Of a stretch of 64,000 nucleotides of DNA, positions 54,189 to 64,000 are shown piece after piece (position 1 is the stretch's first letter; the number at the start of each line of letters is the position of its first letter). The DNA lies in NCBI RefSeq assembly GCF_024802625.1, contig NZ_CP103371.1:3844001-3908000 (forward strand). The letters are read 5' to 3'. Under the pieces are notes generated by a model. The model ran no database searches, was not told the origin of the DNA, and saw only the letters and a list, made by a program, of their open reading frames with translations. A program made the position numbers and the translations under genes. The DNA comes from Massilia sp. H6 (GTDB taxonomy: Bacteria > Pseudomonadota > Gammaproteobacteria > Burkholderiales > Burkholderiaceae_D).

Positions 54189-56240
54189 TCAGGTGCGTTT
54201 TTGTACCAGCGTCAGGATATCGTAACTCGCTACCAGTTCGTCGTGTTGATTCGTCACCTGCACGTCCCAGGCCACCACGCCCTGGCCGCGGCCCTGCTCG
54301 TCCGCGCGGTTGCGGTCGACCTTGCGCTTGCAGGTCAGGCGTGCGCGGATGGTGTCGCCAATGGCGACCGGTGCAACGAAGCGCAGGTTGTCCAGGCCGT
54401 AGTTGGCCAGCACCGGGCCCGGGGCCGGCGACACGAACAGGCCAGCCGCCGCCGACAGCACGAAATAACCGTGCGCGATGCGCTTGCCGAACTGGGTGTC
54501 TTTCGCCGCGATCTCGTCGAAGTGCATGTAGAAATAGTCGCCCGAGACGCCGCCGAAGTTGACGATGTCGGCTTCGCTCACGGTGCGCCGGTGGGTCAGC
54601 AGCGAGTGGCCTACTTCGAGGTCGTCGAAGTGGCGGCGGAACGGGTGCAGGTCGCTTTCCTTCACGGCGCCGCCGCGCACGTATTCGCCGGTGACGGCGG
54701 TCAGCATGGTGGGTGAGCCCTGTACCGCGGCGCGCTGCAGGAAATGGCGGACGGCGCGAATGCCGCCGAGCTCTTCGCCGCCGCCGGCGCGGCCCGGGCC
54801 GCCGTGCTTGAGCTGCGGCAGCGGCGAGCCGTGGCCGGTGGAGTCCACCGCCGATTCGCGCTCGAGAATATGAACGCGGCCATGCGAGGCGGCCGCCATC
54901 GGCACCGCATAGGCGGCAATCGCCGGATCCTTCGTCACCAGCGTGGAGACCAGGCTACCCTTGCCGCGCGCGGCCAGCGCCAGGGCTTCGTCGATGTCGC
55001 GGTAGGTCATCAAGGTGGACACGGGGCCGAAAGCCTCGACGTCGTGCACGGCGTCGTTGACCATCGCGTTGCGGCACAAGATCAGGGTTGGCGAGAAGAA
55101 GGCGCCGTTGGCACAGCCTTCGCCCACCGGCTTGAAACCGTCGCGCGCGCTGAACAACACTTCGTTGCCGCGCGCGAGCATCTCGACGCGCTCGCTGACG
55201 TCGCGGTGCTGGTCCATCGAGGCCAGCGCGCCCATGCGCACGCCTTCCATCTTTGGGTTGCCGACCGTGATTTTCGCCAGGCGCTCGCGCAGGCGTTCGC
55301 CCACCAGCTCCACGTGCTGCTCGGGCACGATCACGCGCCGGATCGCCGTGCATTTCTGGCCGGCCTTGCCAGTCATTTCGCGCGCGACCTCTTTCACGAA
55401 CAGGTCGAACTCCGGGTCGGATGGCAGAACATCCGGCGCCAGGATCGCGCAGTTGAGCGAGTCGGCTTCGGCGGTGAACGGAACCGAATTGCGGATCAGG
55501 TTCGGATTGGCGCGCAGCTTGGCGGCGGTGTCGGCCGAGCCGGTGAAGGTGACGGCATCGAAGCCGCCCATGCGGTCGAGCAGGTCGCCGGTGCTGCCGA
55601 TGACCAGCTGCAGCGCGCCTTCGGGCAGCAGGCCGGAATCCATCATCATCTTGACGGTGGCCTGGGTCAGGTAGCTGGTCGCCGTGGCCGGCTTGACGAT
55701 GCAGGGCATCGCGGCCAGGAAGCTCGGCGCGAATTTTTCCAGCATGCCCCAGATCGGGAAATTGAAAGCATTGATGTGCACCGCCACGCCGCCACGCGGC
55801 ACCAGGATGTGGGTGCCGGCGAAACCGCCGCGCTTGCCCAGCGCGATGGCCGGGCCTTCGTGCAGTACGTTCGACGACGGCAGCTCGCGTCCGCCCATGC
55901 TGGCGTAGGCGAACAGGGTGCCGATGCCGCCTTCGACGTCGACCCAGCTGTCCGGACGGGTGGCGCCGGTCAGGTGCGAAATCTCGTACAGTTCTTCCTT
56001 GCGCTCCATCATGTACAGCGCCAGCGCCTTCAGGCATTGGGCACGCTTCTGGAAGTCCAGCGCCATCATGCCCTTGACGCCAGTCTTGCGCGCCCAGCTC
56101 AAGGCTTCGTCGAAGTCGATCGGCTCACGGTGGGTGTGATAGATCAGCTCGTTGTCCAGCGCGCTATGCAGCGGAGTAAGTGCCTGCTCACCATGCCAGC
56201 GGCCGGCGATCAGGCTTTGCAGCGTTGCGATGTTGCCCAT
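54189..56240 (-). CDS. paaZ: Bifunctional oxepin-CoA hydrolase / 3-oxo-5,6-dehydrosuberyl-CoA semialdehyde dehydrogenase
   Basis: A 683-residue fusion enzyme. Residues 1-~520 are an aldehyde dehydrogenase (FTAEADSLN with the catalytic Glu, KAGQKCTAIRR with the catalytic Cys). Residues ~535-683 are a MaoC-type hydratase ((R)-hydratase Asp/His in GDYFYMHFDE, FGKRIAHGYF). The hydratase opens oxepin-CoA, and the dehydrogenase oxidises the aldehyde before it can cyclise. ATG 56240 has AAGGAG nine bases upstream. Confidence 0.95.
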   Translation of the reverse strand: MGNIATLQSLIAGRWHGEQALTPLHSALDNELIYHTHREPIDFDEALSWARKTGVKGMMALDFQKRAQCLKALALYMMERKEELYEISHLTGATRPDSWVDVEGGIGTLFAYASMGGRELPSSNVLHEGPAIALGKRGGFAGTHILVPRGGVAVHINAFNFPIWGMLEKFAPSFLAAMPCIVKPATATSYLTQATVKMMMDSGLLPEGALQLVIGSTGDLLDRMGGFDAVTFTGSADTAAKLRANPNLIRNSVPFTAEADSLNCAILAPDVLPSDPEFDLFVKEVAREMTGKAGQKCTAIRRVIVPEQHVELVGERLRERLAKITVGNPKMEGVRMGALASMDQHRDVSERVEMLARGNEVLFSARDGFKPVGEGCANGAFFSPTLILCRNAMVNDAVHDVEAFGPVSTLMTYRDIDEALALAARGKGSLVSTLVTKDPAIAAYAVPMAAASHGRVHILERESAVDSTGHGSPLPQLKHGGPGRAGGGEELGGIRAVRHFLQRAAVQGSPTMLTAVTGEYVRGGAVKESDLHPFRRHFDDLEVGHSLLTHRRTVSEADIVNFGGVSGDYFYMHFDEIAAKDTQFGKRIAHGYFVLSAAAGLFVSPAPGPVLANYGLDNLRFVAPVAIGDTIRARLTCKRKVDRNRADEQGRGQGVVAWDVQVTNQHDELVASYDILTLVQKRT

Positions 56241-56303
56241 ATTATTTATCTCCTTCAGTTATCTTGTCAGTCCAGCGCCCGCAAGCCTGTGGGCGTTTCG
56301 GAA

Positions 56304-56903
56304 TCAGCTTTTCGGCTTGTGCAGCGCATCCATCGCAAATTCGATCCCGCGCCGGTTCGGCTCCACCTCGGTAAACGCCTCGACCTCGCGCATCGTCTGT
56401 CGCGAGCGTACGGCCAGTTCGTGGTACTGCTGCGTCCCAAAACTCTTCCACTTCACATCGTCGTCGGTGAGCGCGCGCATGATCTTCGCGGGCGTGCCCA
56501 TCACCATGCTGCGTGGCGGGATGAGCATGCCGGCCTTGACGAAACTCATCGCCGCAACGATCGACTCTTCGCCGACCACCGCCTTGTCCATCACCACCGC
56601 ATTCATGCCCACCATGGCGTTGCGCCGGACGCGGCAGCCGTGCAGGACGGCGCCGTGGCCGATGTGGCCATCGACTTCGACCACCGTTTCTTCGCCGGCG
56701 AAGCCGTGCATCACGCAGCTGTCCTGCAAATTAGCGCCTTCTTCCAGGATCAGCCTTCCGAAGTCGCCGCGCATCGACGCCAGCGGGCCGATATAGCAGC
56801 GCGGGCCGACGATCACGTCGCCGATCAGTACCGCGCTCGGGTGCACGTAGGCAGTCGGATGCACCACCGGGCGCACGCCATTGATCTCGTAGACCTTGAC
56901 CAC
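56304..56903 (-). CDS. paaY: Phenylacetate degradation protein PaaY (hexapeptide thioesterase)
   Basis: A 199-residue left-handed beta-helix protein with hexapeptide repeats (SAVLIGDVIVGPRCYIGPLA, SMRGDFGRLILEEGANLQD) and gamma-carbonic-anhydrase-like His ligands (MHGFAGEE, GHIGHGAVLHGC). PaaY proteins are thioesterases that remove dead-end 2-hydroxycyclohepta-1,4,6-triene-1-formyl-CoA. The start is GTG 56903, three bases after the paaJ stop; longer frames enter paaJ. Confidence 0.9.
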   Translation of the reverse strand: MVKVYEINGVRPVVHPTAYVHPSAVLIGDVIVGPRCYIGPLASMRGDFGRLILEEGANLQDSCVMHGFAGEETVVEVDGHIGHGAVLHGCRVRRNAMVGMNAVVMDKAVVGEESIVAAMSFVKAGMLIPPRSMVMGTPAKIMRALTDDDVKWKSFGTQQYHELAVRSRQTMREVEAFTEVEPNRRGIEFAMDALHKPKS

Positions 56904-56905
56904 GC

Positions 56906-58108
<1,203 letters not shown>

Positions 58109-58123
58109 GAAGTCTCCTTGATA

Positions 58124-59437
58124 TTAATGTTTGGGGCGCTGGTCGAGCACGCGCCGGGCCTTGCCGGTGAGCGTGCGCTCGATGGCGCCAGGCGGTTTCA
58201 GGCTCACGCGCGTGCTCACGCCCACATGGGTCTTGATGCGGTGCTCGAGTTCGCGGCAGAGCAGCTCGACGTCGCCTGGCGCAAGCGCGCCGTCGCGTAG
58301 CTCACCGAGCACCGCGAGCGTGTCGAGATGGCCTTCGCGCGCCACCACCAGCTGGTAATGCGGCGCCAGCGCCGGCATGGTCAGGATGATCTCTTCGATC
58401 TGGCTCGGGAACACGTTCACGCCGCGAATGATCAGCATATCGTCGGAGCGGCCGGCGATGCGCGCCATCCGGCGCATCGAGCGCGAGCTTGGCGGCAACA
58501 GGCGTGTCAGGTCGCGGGTACGGTAACGGATGATCGGCAGCGCTTGCTTGGACAGCGAGGTCAATACCAGCTCGCCTTCGGCGCCATCGGGCAGCACCGC
58601 GCCGGTGTCCGGGTCGATGATCTCCGGGTAGAAGTGGTCTTCCCAGATGACCGGGCCATCCTTGCTTTCGATGCATTCGCTGGCAACGCCCGGGCCCATG
58701 ACCTCGGACAGTCCGTAGATATCGAGCGCATCGATGCCTGCGCGGGTTTCGATCTCGCTGCGCATGGCGTCGGTCCAGGGCTCGGCTCCGAAGATGCCGA
58801 TCTTGAGCGAGGACTGTGCCGGGTCGAGTCCCTGGCGCGTGAACTCCTCGATGATGTTGAGCATGTACGAGGGCGTGACCATGATGATCGAGGGCTGGAA
58901 GTCCTGGATTAGCTGCACCTGCTTTTCGGTCTGGCCACCGGACATCGGGATCACGGTGCAGCCAAGTCTCTCGGCGCCGTAGTGCGCGCCCAGGCCGCCG
59001 GTGAACAAGCCGTAGCCGTACGAGATCTGCACCATGTCGCCGGCCCGCCCCCCCGCGGCGCGGATCGAGCGCGCCACCAGGTCGGCCCAGGTATCGATGT
59101 CGCGCTGCGTATAACCGACCACGGTTGCCTTGCCGGTGGTGCCGCTCGATGCATGGATGCGCACCACCTGCTCGCGCGGCACCGCGAACAGGCCGAACGG
59201 GTAATTGTCGCGCAGGGTTTTCTTGTCGGTGAAGGGGAATGTTGCAAGGTCTTCAAGGGACTTGAGTTCGCCTGGGTGCACGCCGGCCGCATCGAAAGCG
59301 GCGCGGTAGTGCGGCACGTTTTCGTAGGCGTGACGGAGCGACCACTTCAGGCGTTCGAGCTGCAAGGCCTGCAGTTCGTCGCGGCTGGCGCGTTCAATCG
59401 GTTCGAGCTCGCCCGGAGCAGGCATCTTCTGGACCAT
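58124..59437 (-). CDS. paaK: Phenylacetate-CoA ligase
   Basis: A 437-residue ANL-superfamily ligase. P-loop SSGTTGKATVVGYT, the YGYGLFTGGLGAHYGAERLG core region and a C-terminal lid domain (RSDDMLIIRGVNVFPSQIEE) with the GKARRV Lys. It activates phenylacetate with ATP and CoA, the first step of the pathway. It lies 15 bases upstream of paaJ and 31 bases after paaI. Confidence 0.95.
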   Translation of the reverse strand: MVQKMPAPGELEPIERASRDELQALQLERLKWSLRHAYENVPHYRAAFDAAGVHPGELKSLEDLATFPFTDKKTLRDNYPFGLFAVPREQVVRIHASSGTTGKATVVGYTQRDIDTWADLVARSIRAAGGRAGDMVQISYGYGLFTGGLGAHYGAERLGCTVIPMSGGQTEKQVQLIQDFQPSIIMVTPSYMLNIIEEFTRQGLDPAQSSLKIGIFGAEPWTDAMRSEIETRAGIDALDIYGLSEVMGPGVASECIESKDGPVIWEDHFYPEIIDPDTGAVLPDGAEGELVLTSLSKQALPIIRYRTRDLTRLLPPSSRSMRRMARIAGRSDDMLIIRGVNVFPSQIEEIILTMPALAPHYQLVVAREGHLDTLAVLGELRDGALAPGDVELLCRELEHRIKTHVGVSTRVSLKPPGAIERTLTGKARRVLDQRPKH

Positions 59438-59468
59438 CTGCGGCCTCCTAGTCGACTTTCGGCATGCT

Positions 59469-59903
59469 TTACTGCGGGAGCTCGGCCACCATGCCGCTCA
59501 CACGGTGCGACTTGCCGCGAAACAGCGCCACCGTGCGGCCGTCCTGGTTGCGCACGGTGACGTCATACACGCCGGTCTTGCCCTGCAAGGCTTGCTCGAT
59601 GCCTTCGGCCACCAGCACGTCTCCTTCGCGGCCCGGCGCAAGGTAATCGATGCTGCAGCCCGCGCCCACGGCGTTGAAGTTGTGCGAATTGCAGGCGAAC
59701 GCAAAGGCGCTGTCGGCCAGCATGAAGATATAGCCGCCGTGGCAGGTGGCGTGCCCGTTGAGCATGCTTGCTTGCACCGGCATCGACATGCGCGCATACC
59801 CCGGGCGGATCTCGTCGAGCGTCATGCCCAGCGCCTGCGTGGCCTGGTCGCGCTCGTACATGGTCTTGCCAGCCAGTTCGGCCAGCGCCTGCGGCTCAAT
59901 CAT
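59469..59903 (-). CDS. paaI: Hydroxyphenylacetyl-CoA thioesterase PaaI
   Basis: A 144-residue hot-dog thioesterase: MLNGHATCHGGYIFMLADSA with the active-site HGG/D cluster, and AGCSIDYLAPGREGDVLVAE. It rescues CoA from stalled (hydroxy)phenylacetyl-CoA intermediates. The frame is open far into paaH, but ATG 59903 overlaps the paaH stop by eight bases and fits the family length. Confidence 0.92.
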   Translation of the reverse strand: MIEPQALAELAGKTMYERDQATQALGMTLDEIRPGYARMSMPVQASMLNGHATCHGGYIFMLADSAFAFACNSHNFNAVGAGCSIDYLAPGREGDVLVAEGIEQALQGKTGVYDVTVRNQDGRTVALFRGKSHRVSGMVAELPQ

Positions 59904-61434
59904 GAAAGCGTGCTCCCTCGCCGCCGCCAGCGAGCTTGCGGCGCAGCAGCGGCGAGACGCGGTAGCGGTCTTCGCCATAGGTAGCGGCCAGGTTGGCCAG
60001 CACGGTGACCACCTGCTGCACGCCAATGCTGTCGGCCCAGGCCAGCGGGCCGCGCGGGTAGTTGACGCCCTTCTGCATGGCGATATCGACGGCGCTGGCG
60101 CTGCACACGCCCTGGTTGACGGCATCGGCCGCTTCGTTGGCCAGCATGGCGACGGTGCGCATCACCAGCATGCCCGGAACGTCGTCGAAACGGGTGACGG
60201 CAAAGCCGGCGGCCTGGAACATGCCAACCACGGCGTGATACGCTTCTTCGCTGCACTGGTCGGCGCGGGCCAGCGCGATGCGGGTGGCACCGGCGGCATC
60301 GAGCAGCAGGTCATAGACGACGGTGTCAGGGTGCCAGCTTTCGGCGGCGCGCTCGCTGGCGCTGCGGCCGTCGCTCAGGTAGACCGCTGCGCCCTGGCAG
60401 ACGAAGCCCGGCGTGCAGTCCAGGGTTTCTTCGTGGTGCAGGTCGAAACCGGCGTCGGCCAGGCGCGCCGCCAGCGGGGCCAATTGGGCAGATTCGCTGC
60501 CGACGATCGACACCGACTCCGGCCTGGCTTGCGGCGGCTCGGTTTGCACAACTGGTTTTTCAACACCCTCGCCATAGCGGTAGAAGCCGCGGCCAGTCTT
60601 GCGGCCCAGGAAGCCGGCATTGACCAGCTCCTGCTGCAGGATCGAGGGCGTAAAGCGCGGGTCGCCAAAATAGGCGGCGTAGACCGAATTGGTCACCGAG
60701 AAATTCACGTCGTGGCCGATCAGGTCCATCAGCTCGAAGGGCCCCATGCGAAAGCCGCCGCAGTCGCGCATCACGGCGTCGAGCGTAGCGTGATCCGCGG
60801 CCTGCTCCAGCAGCAGGCGCAGCGCCTCGGCATAGTAGGGACGGGCGACGCGGTTGACGATGAAGCCGGGCGTGGATTTCGCCAGCACCGGGCTCTTGCC
60901 CCAGGCGTGCGAGGTAGCGTAGACGGTGTCTGCCACGGCCGGATCGGTGGCGATGCCGCTAATGACTTCCACCAGCGCCATCAGCGGAACCGGATTAAAG
61001 AAGTGCATGCCCACCAGCCGCTCTGGGCGGCGCAACGGCGCCGCGATCGCGGTAACCGAAATCGACGAGGTATTGGTGGCCAGGATGCAGTCGTCGCCAA
61101 CGATGGCTTCGAGTTCGGCGAACAGCGCGCGCTTGGCGTCGAGGTTCTCGACGATGGCTTCTACCACCAGCGCGGCGTCTTTCGCTTCTTGCAGCGTGCC
61201 GATGCGCGTGAGGCGCGCCTGCGCGGCATCGGCATCCGCCGCGCTCATGCGGCCTTTTTCAACCAGCCTGGCATAGGTGGCGCCAATGCCGGCGATGGCC
61301 TTGTCGGCCGCTTCGACACGGGTGTCGAACAGCAGCACCTGGTGGCCGGCGTTTGCCGCCACCTGGGCGATACCGGCGCCCATGGCGCCGCTGCCGATCA
61401 CGGCGATGATGCTTTCTTGCGATAGTGCTTGCAT
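59896..61434 (-). CDS. paaH: 3-hydroxyadipyl-CoA dehydrogenase
   Basis: A 512-residue NAD-dependent 3-hydroxyacyl-CoA dehydrogenase. Rossmann motif IAVIGSGAMGAGIAQVAANA (residues ~10-29), ILATNTSSISVTAIA, the catalytic His in VGMHFFNPVPLM, and two C-terminal 3HCDH domains. It oxidises 3-hydroxyadipyl-CoA to 3-oxoadipyl-CoA, feeding PaaJ. Four bases separate it from paaG. Confidence 0.94.
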   Translation of the reverse strand: MQALSQESIIAVIGSGAMGAGIAQVAANAGHQVLLFDTRVEAADKAIAGIGATYARLVEKGRMSAADADAAQARLTRIGTLQEAKDAALVVEAIVENLDAKRALFAELEAIVGDDCILATNTSSISVTAIAAPLRRPERLVGMHFFNPVPLMALVEVISGIATDPAVADTVYATSHAWGKSPVLAKSTPGFIVNRVARPYYAEALRLLLEQAADHATLDAVMRDCGGFRMGPFELMDLIGHDVNFSVTNSVYAAYFGDPRFTPSILQQELVNAGFLGRKTGRGFYRYGEGVEKPVVQTEPPQARPESVSIVGSESAQLAPLAARLADAGFDLHHEETLDCTPGFVCQGAAVYLSDGRSASERAAESWHPDTVVYDLLLDAAGATRIALARADQCSEEAYHAVVGMFQAAGFAVTRFDDVPGMLVMRTVAMLANEAADAVNQGVCSASAVDIAMQKGVNYPRGPLAWADSIGVQQVVTVLANLAATYGEDRYRVSPLLRRKLAGGGEGARFHD

Positions 61435-61438
61435 ACGA

Positions 61439-62230
61439 CTACTCTCCCTTGAACTGCGCCGGGCGCTTGGCGATAAAGGCGGCGACGCCTTCGCGGTAAT
61501 CGTGGGTATAACCGAGTTCGCGCATCATGTCGCCTTCCAGCTTGAGCTGTTCGGGCAGGGTGTTGGCGTAGCTGGCCTGCAGCGCCTTCTTGGTGAAGGC
61601 CAGCCCCTTGGTGGGCGCGGCCGCGAAATGCTCGGCCATGGCCATGGCCTGGTCCATCAGCGCTTCGTCCGGCACGCAGGCCCAGATCAGGCCCCACTGC
61701 TCGGCCTTCTCGGCACTGAGCTTTTCGCCCAGCATGGCCAGGCCGGTGGCGCGCGCATGGCCGATCAGGCGCGGCAAATGCCAGGTGCCGCCGGTGTCCG
61801 GGATCAGGCCGAGCTTGCAGAAGGCCTCGATGAAGCTGGCCGATTTGGCCGCCAGCACGATGTCGCAGGCCAGCGCCAGGTTGGCGCCGGCGCCGGCGGC
61901 CACGCCGTTGACGGCGCAGATGACGGGCATGGGTAGCGATTTAAGCGTCAGGACCAGCGGAGCGTAATATTTTTCGACCGATTCGCCGAGGTCGACGCCC
62001 TGGGCGCCCGGTTCGACGGCGCGGTCGGATAAATCCTGGCCGGCGCAAAAGCCGCGGCCAGCGCCGGTCAGGACCAGCACGCGCACCGACCGGTCGGCCT
62101 GCAGTGTATCGAGTGCGTGGCGCACTTCGAGGTGCATGGCTTGCGTGAAGCTGTTCAGGCGATCGGGGCGGTTCAGCGTGAGCACGGCGACGCCGGCGTC
62201 GATGCTGAACTGGATGGATTGGTAGCTCAT
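61439..62230 (-). CDS. paaG: 1,2-epoxyphenylacetyl-CoA isomerase
   Basis: A 263-residue crotonase-fold enzyme that follows E. coli PaaG closely: LNRPDRLNSFTQAMH, LTGAGRGFCAGQDLSDR, CAVNGVAAGAGANLALACDI, KLGLIPDTGGTWHLPRL and a C-terminal DYREGVAAFIAKRPAQFKG. It turns the ring-epoxide into oxepin-CoA and also isomerises a later double bond. GGAGA precedes ATG 62230. paaF, usually next to it, is absent here. Confidence 0.93.
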   Translation of the reverse strand: MSYQSIQFSIDAGVAVLTLNRPDRLNSFTQAMHLEVRHALDTLQADRSVRVLVLTGAGRGFCAGQDLSDRAVEPGAQGVDLGESVEKYYAPLVLTLKSLPMPVICAVNGVAAGAGANLALACDIVLAAKSASFIEAFCKLGLIPDTGGTWHLPRLIGHARATGLAMLGEKLSAEKAEQWGLIWACVPDEALMDQAMAMAEHFAAAPTKGLAFTKKALQASYANTLPEQLKLEGDMMRELGYTHDYREGVAAFIAKRPAQFKGE

Positions 62231-62278
62231 GGTGGTCTCCAAGTCTTATTGTTATGTGGCGGCCCGCGGGCCAGGGAC

Positions 62279-63355
62279 TTATTCGGCGATATCGAAATCG
62301 ACGACTACCTTGTCGGTAATCGGAAAACTCTGGCAGCTCAGCACGAACCCGCGCGCGACTTCGTAGTCTTCGAGCGCGTAGTTCACGTCCATCTCCACCT
62401 GGCCTTCGAGCACCTTGCAGCGGCAGGTGGAACACACGCCGCCCTTGCACGAATAACGCATGTCGATGCCGGCGCGCAGGCCGGCGTCGAGCAGGGACTC
62501 TTTGTCTTTGTCCATCGTGAAGCTGGCGGCGCTGCCATCCATGATCACGGTCACTTCGGTCAGGTGCGGCACGCCTGCTTCGATCTTGCGCGGACGGTGT
62601 TCGTGCTTGGGGATGCTGGCGGCGAACAGCTCGATGCGGATTTTTTCCTTGGCCAGACCAGCTTCTTGGAGCGAGCGCGAGACGCCGTGCATCATGTCTT
62701 CGGGGCCGCAGATAAAGGCCACGTCGATGTCGCGGATATCGATCCAGTGACGCAGGAAATGGCCGCACTTTTCTTCGGTGATGCGGCCGTTGAACAGTTC
62801 GATGTCCTGCTGCTCGCGGCTCATGACATACACCAGCTTGAGCCGGTTCATGTAGCTGTCCTTGAGGTCGGTCAGCTCGTCGCGGAAGATCACGCTCGAC
62901 GACGCGCGGTTGCCGTACACGATCGTGAAGCGGCTCTTCGGCTCGGCCAGCAAGGTGGTCTTGACGATCGACAGGATTGGCGTGATGCCGCTGCCGGCCG
63001 CAAAAACCAGGTAGTGGCGCTCGCTCTCGGGCTCGAGCGGGACATTGAAATGGCCCATCGGCGGCATCACGTCCAGGGTGGCGCCAGGGGCCAGGTGCTC
63101 GTTGGCCCAGGTCGAGAACAATCCGCCGGTGGTGCGCTTGATCGCCACGCGCAGGGTATCGTCCTGCACCGCGGAGCAGATCGAATACGAACGGCGCACG
63201 TCTTCGCCGTCGATCATGGCGCGCAAGGTCAGGTGCTGGCCCTGCTGGTAGGCAAATTGCGACTTGAGTTCGGGCGGCACATCGAAGGTGACGGCGATGG
63301 CATCGCGTGTCTCGTGTCTTACCTTGGCCACGTTCAGTGGATAGAATTTGCTCAT
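62279..63355 (-). CDS. paaE: Phenylacetyl-CoA epoxidase reductase subunit
   Basis: A 358-residue FAD/[2Fe-2S] reductase. FAD domain RRSYSIC, NAD domain FAAGSGITPILSI and CGPEDMMHGV, then a plant-type ferredoxin domain with CKGGVCSTCRC and a fourth Cys in LSCQSF. It passes NADPH electrons to the PaaA di-iron site. Start ATG 63355 fits the family (MSKFYPLNVAKVR) and lies one base after the paaD stop. Confidence 0.95.
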   Translation of the reverse strand: MSKFYPLNVAKVRHETRDAIAVTFDVPPELKSQFAYQQGQHLTLRAMIDGEDVRRSYSICSAVQDDTLRVAIKRTTGGLFSTWANEHLAPGATLDVMPPMGHFNVPLEPESERHYLVFAAGSGITPILSIVKTTLLAEPKSRFTIVYGNRASSSVIFRDELTDLKDSYMNRLKLVYVMSREQQDIELFNGRITEEKCGHFLRHWIDIRDIDVAFICGPEDMMHGVSRSLQEAGLAKEKIRIELFAASIPKHEHRPRKIEAGVPHLTEVTVIMDGSAASFTMDKDKESLLDAGLRAGIDMRYSCKGGVCSTCRCKVLEGQVEMDVNYALEDYEVARGFVLSCQSFPITDKVVVDFDIAE

Positions 63356-63356
63356 C

Positions 63357-63869
63357 TTAGTGGCACTTGAAGTAGTCAAAGGGCTCGCGGCAGTCGAGGC
63401 ACTTGTACAGGGCCTTGCACGGCGTCGAGCCAAATTCGCTGGTCAATTGGGTGTGCGGCGAGCCGCAGTTGGGGCAGGCCACGATCGGCGCGGCGCGGCG
63501 GCGAATGCCGGCGTGCAGGCCGCTGATGTCGATCGCCTGCTGGACGGGCGGCGCGATGCCGTAGCCCTTGAGGGCGGCCTTGCCGGCATCGCTCATCCAG
63601 TCGGTGGTCCAGGCCGGCGCCAGGCGGCTGACGATGCGTACGTCGTCGATGCCCTTGGCCTGCAGGGCTTCTTTGACCGAATCGGCAATCACCTGCATCG
63701 CCGGGCAGCCGGAATAGGTCGGGGTGATCGTCACGGTGCAGGTCTCGCCCTCGAAGGCGACGTCGCGCACGATACCCAGGTCCACCACCGAGATGACCGG
63801 AATCTCCGGATCGGCGACCTCGCCGAGCCAGTTCCAGACCTCGCCGGTGGTGATGCCCGACGCCGTCAT
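63357..63869 (-). CDS. paaD: Phenylacetyl-CoA epoxidase assembly subunit
   Basis: A 170-residue protein: a MIP18/DUF59 domain (ADPEIPVISVVDLGIVRDVA, TYSGCPAMQVIAD) followed by a four-Cys zinc ribbon (CPNCGS, then CLDCRE) and a final FKCH. PaaD helps mature the epoxidase complex, probably in iron or cluster handling. ATG 63869 overlaps the paaC stop (TAATG); the GTG six bases earlier is less likely. Confidence 0.93.
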   Translation of the reverse strand: MTASGITTGEVWNWLGEVADPEIPVISVVDLGIVRDVAFEGETCTVTITPTYSGCPAMQVIADSVKEALQAKGIDDVRIVSRLAPAWTTDWMSDAGKAALKGYGIAPPVQQAIDISGLHAGIRRRAAPIVACPNCGSPHTQLTSEFGSTPCKALYKCLDCREPFDYFKCH

Positions 63870-64000
63870 TACCACTGCGCTCCCGGATAGGCGCGCTGCA
63901 AAAACTGCATCTCGGCCAGGATGAAGCCGAGGCGCTCGGTGTGGCGCCCCTGCTTGCCGCCGCGCTGCATCCAGGCGTCGGGCGATGGCATCGTCAAGGT
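63869..64000 (-). CDS. paaC: Phenylacetyl-CoA epoxidase subunit PaaC, C-terminal end (partial)
   Basis: The last 43 codons enter from the right edge: DAWMQRGGKQGRHTERLGF then ILAEMQFLQRAYPGAQW and TAA at 63869-63871. This is the conserved PaaC tail. PaaC is the structural, non-catalytic partner of PaaA. paaA and paaB should lie beyond the window. Confidence 0.93.
   Translation of the reverse strand, partial: TLTMPSPDAWMQRGGKQGRHTERLGFILAEMQFLQRAYPGAQW

Overview
The window is high-GC, gene-dense chromosomal DNA of a betaproteobacterium, most likely Oxalobacteraceae (Massilia/Telluria/Duganella/Janthinobacterium type). This rests on the housekeeping order (prmA then a zinc-ribbon DUF3426 gene; rppH next to proS; pilS/pilR-like genes, a PP0621-type gene and ypjD near ffh), a lysine/alanine-rich histone H1-like protein, a SWIB protein with the same kind of tail, and a betaproteobacterial phenylacetate (paa) operon. 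The taxonomic call is inference. No rRNA, tRNA or CRISPR was recognised.

Layout. 1-3 kb: end of prmA, a DUF3426 membrane protein, a PfkB kinase and yggT. 3-7.4 kb: the H1-like gene, a 547-base gene-free stretch with a candidate small RNA, a glycosyltransferase and an unknown protein. 7.4-13.9 kb: a cytochrome c/PQQ-type sugar dehydrogenase fusion, then nrdB and nrdA with two NrdR-like boxes upstream. 13.9-18.2 kb: a PilR/PilS-like two-component pair, a small membrane protein and YpjD. 18.2-23.2 kb: a NitT/TauT-type ABC importer, ffh and the SWIB gene. 23.3-26.1 kb: two tandem alkaline phosphatases. 26.2-31.7 kb: a lytic transglycosylase, proS, rppH, DUF1841 and a SulP transporter. 31.7-37.7 kb: two small cytochromes c, a MoxR-acetyltransferase-VWA cluster, a CPA2 antiporter and ybdK. 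37.8-40.3 kb: a small gene behind a perfect Fur palindrome, a glutamine-amidotransferase-like hydrolase and a tandem pseudo-receiver protein with a consensus LexA box beside it. 40.4-44.8 kb: parE and parC. 44.8-51.3 kb: a secreted coiled-coil protein, an M64 peptidase, a cyanophycinase, an acetyltransferase, argH, a HAD phosphatase and a KTSC-like protein.

51.3-53.7 kb is an accessory island, visibly more AT-rich in parts. It holds two orphan secreted-protein genes punctuated by copies of a 25-base imperfect inverted repeat. The third copy is split by a 140-base MITE-like element with perfect 20-base terminal repeats and a 4-base target duplication. A gene fragment and a decayed IS5-type transposase follow.

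53.7-64 kb is the phenylacetate operon on the minus strand, read as paaC(partial)-paaD-paaE-paaG-paaH-paaI-paaK-paaJ-paaY-paaZ-cupin. It turns phenylacetate into phenylacetyl-CoA (PaaK), epoxidises it (PaaC, D and E are seen; A and B should lie beyond the right edge), isomerises and opens the ring (PaaG, PaaZ) and beta-oxidises the product (PaaH, PaaJ), with PaaI and PaaY as proofreading or accessory enzymes. paaF is not in the visible part of the operon.
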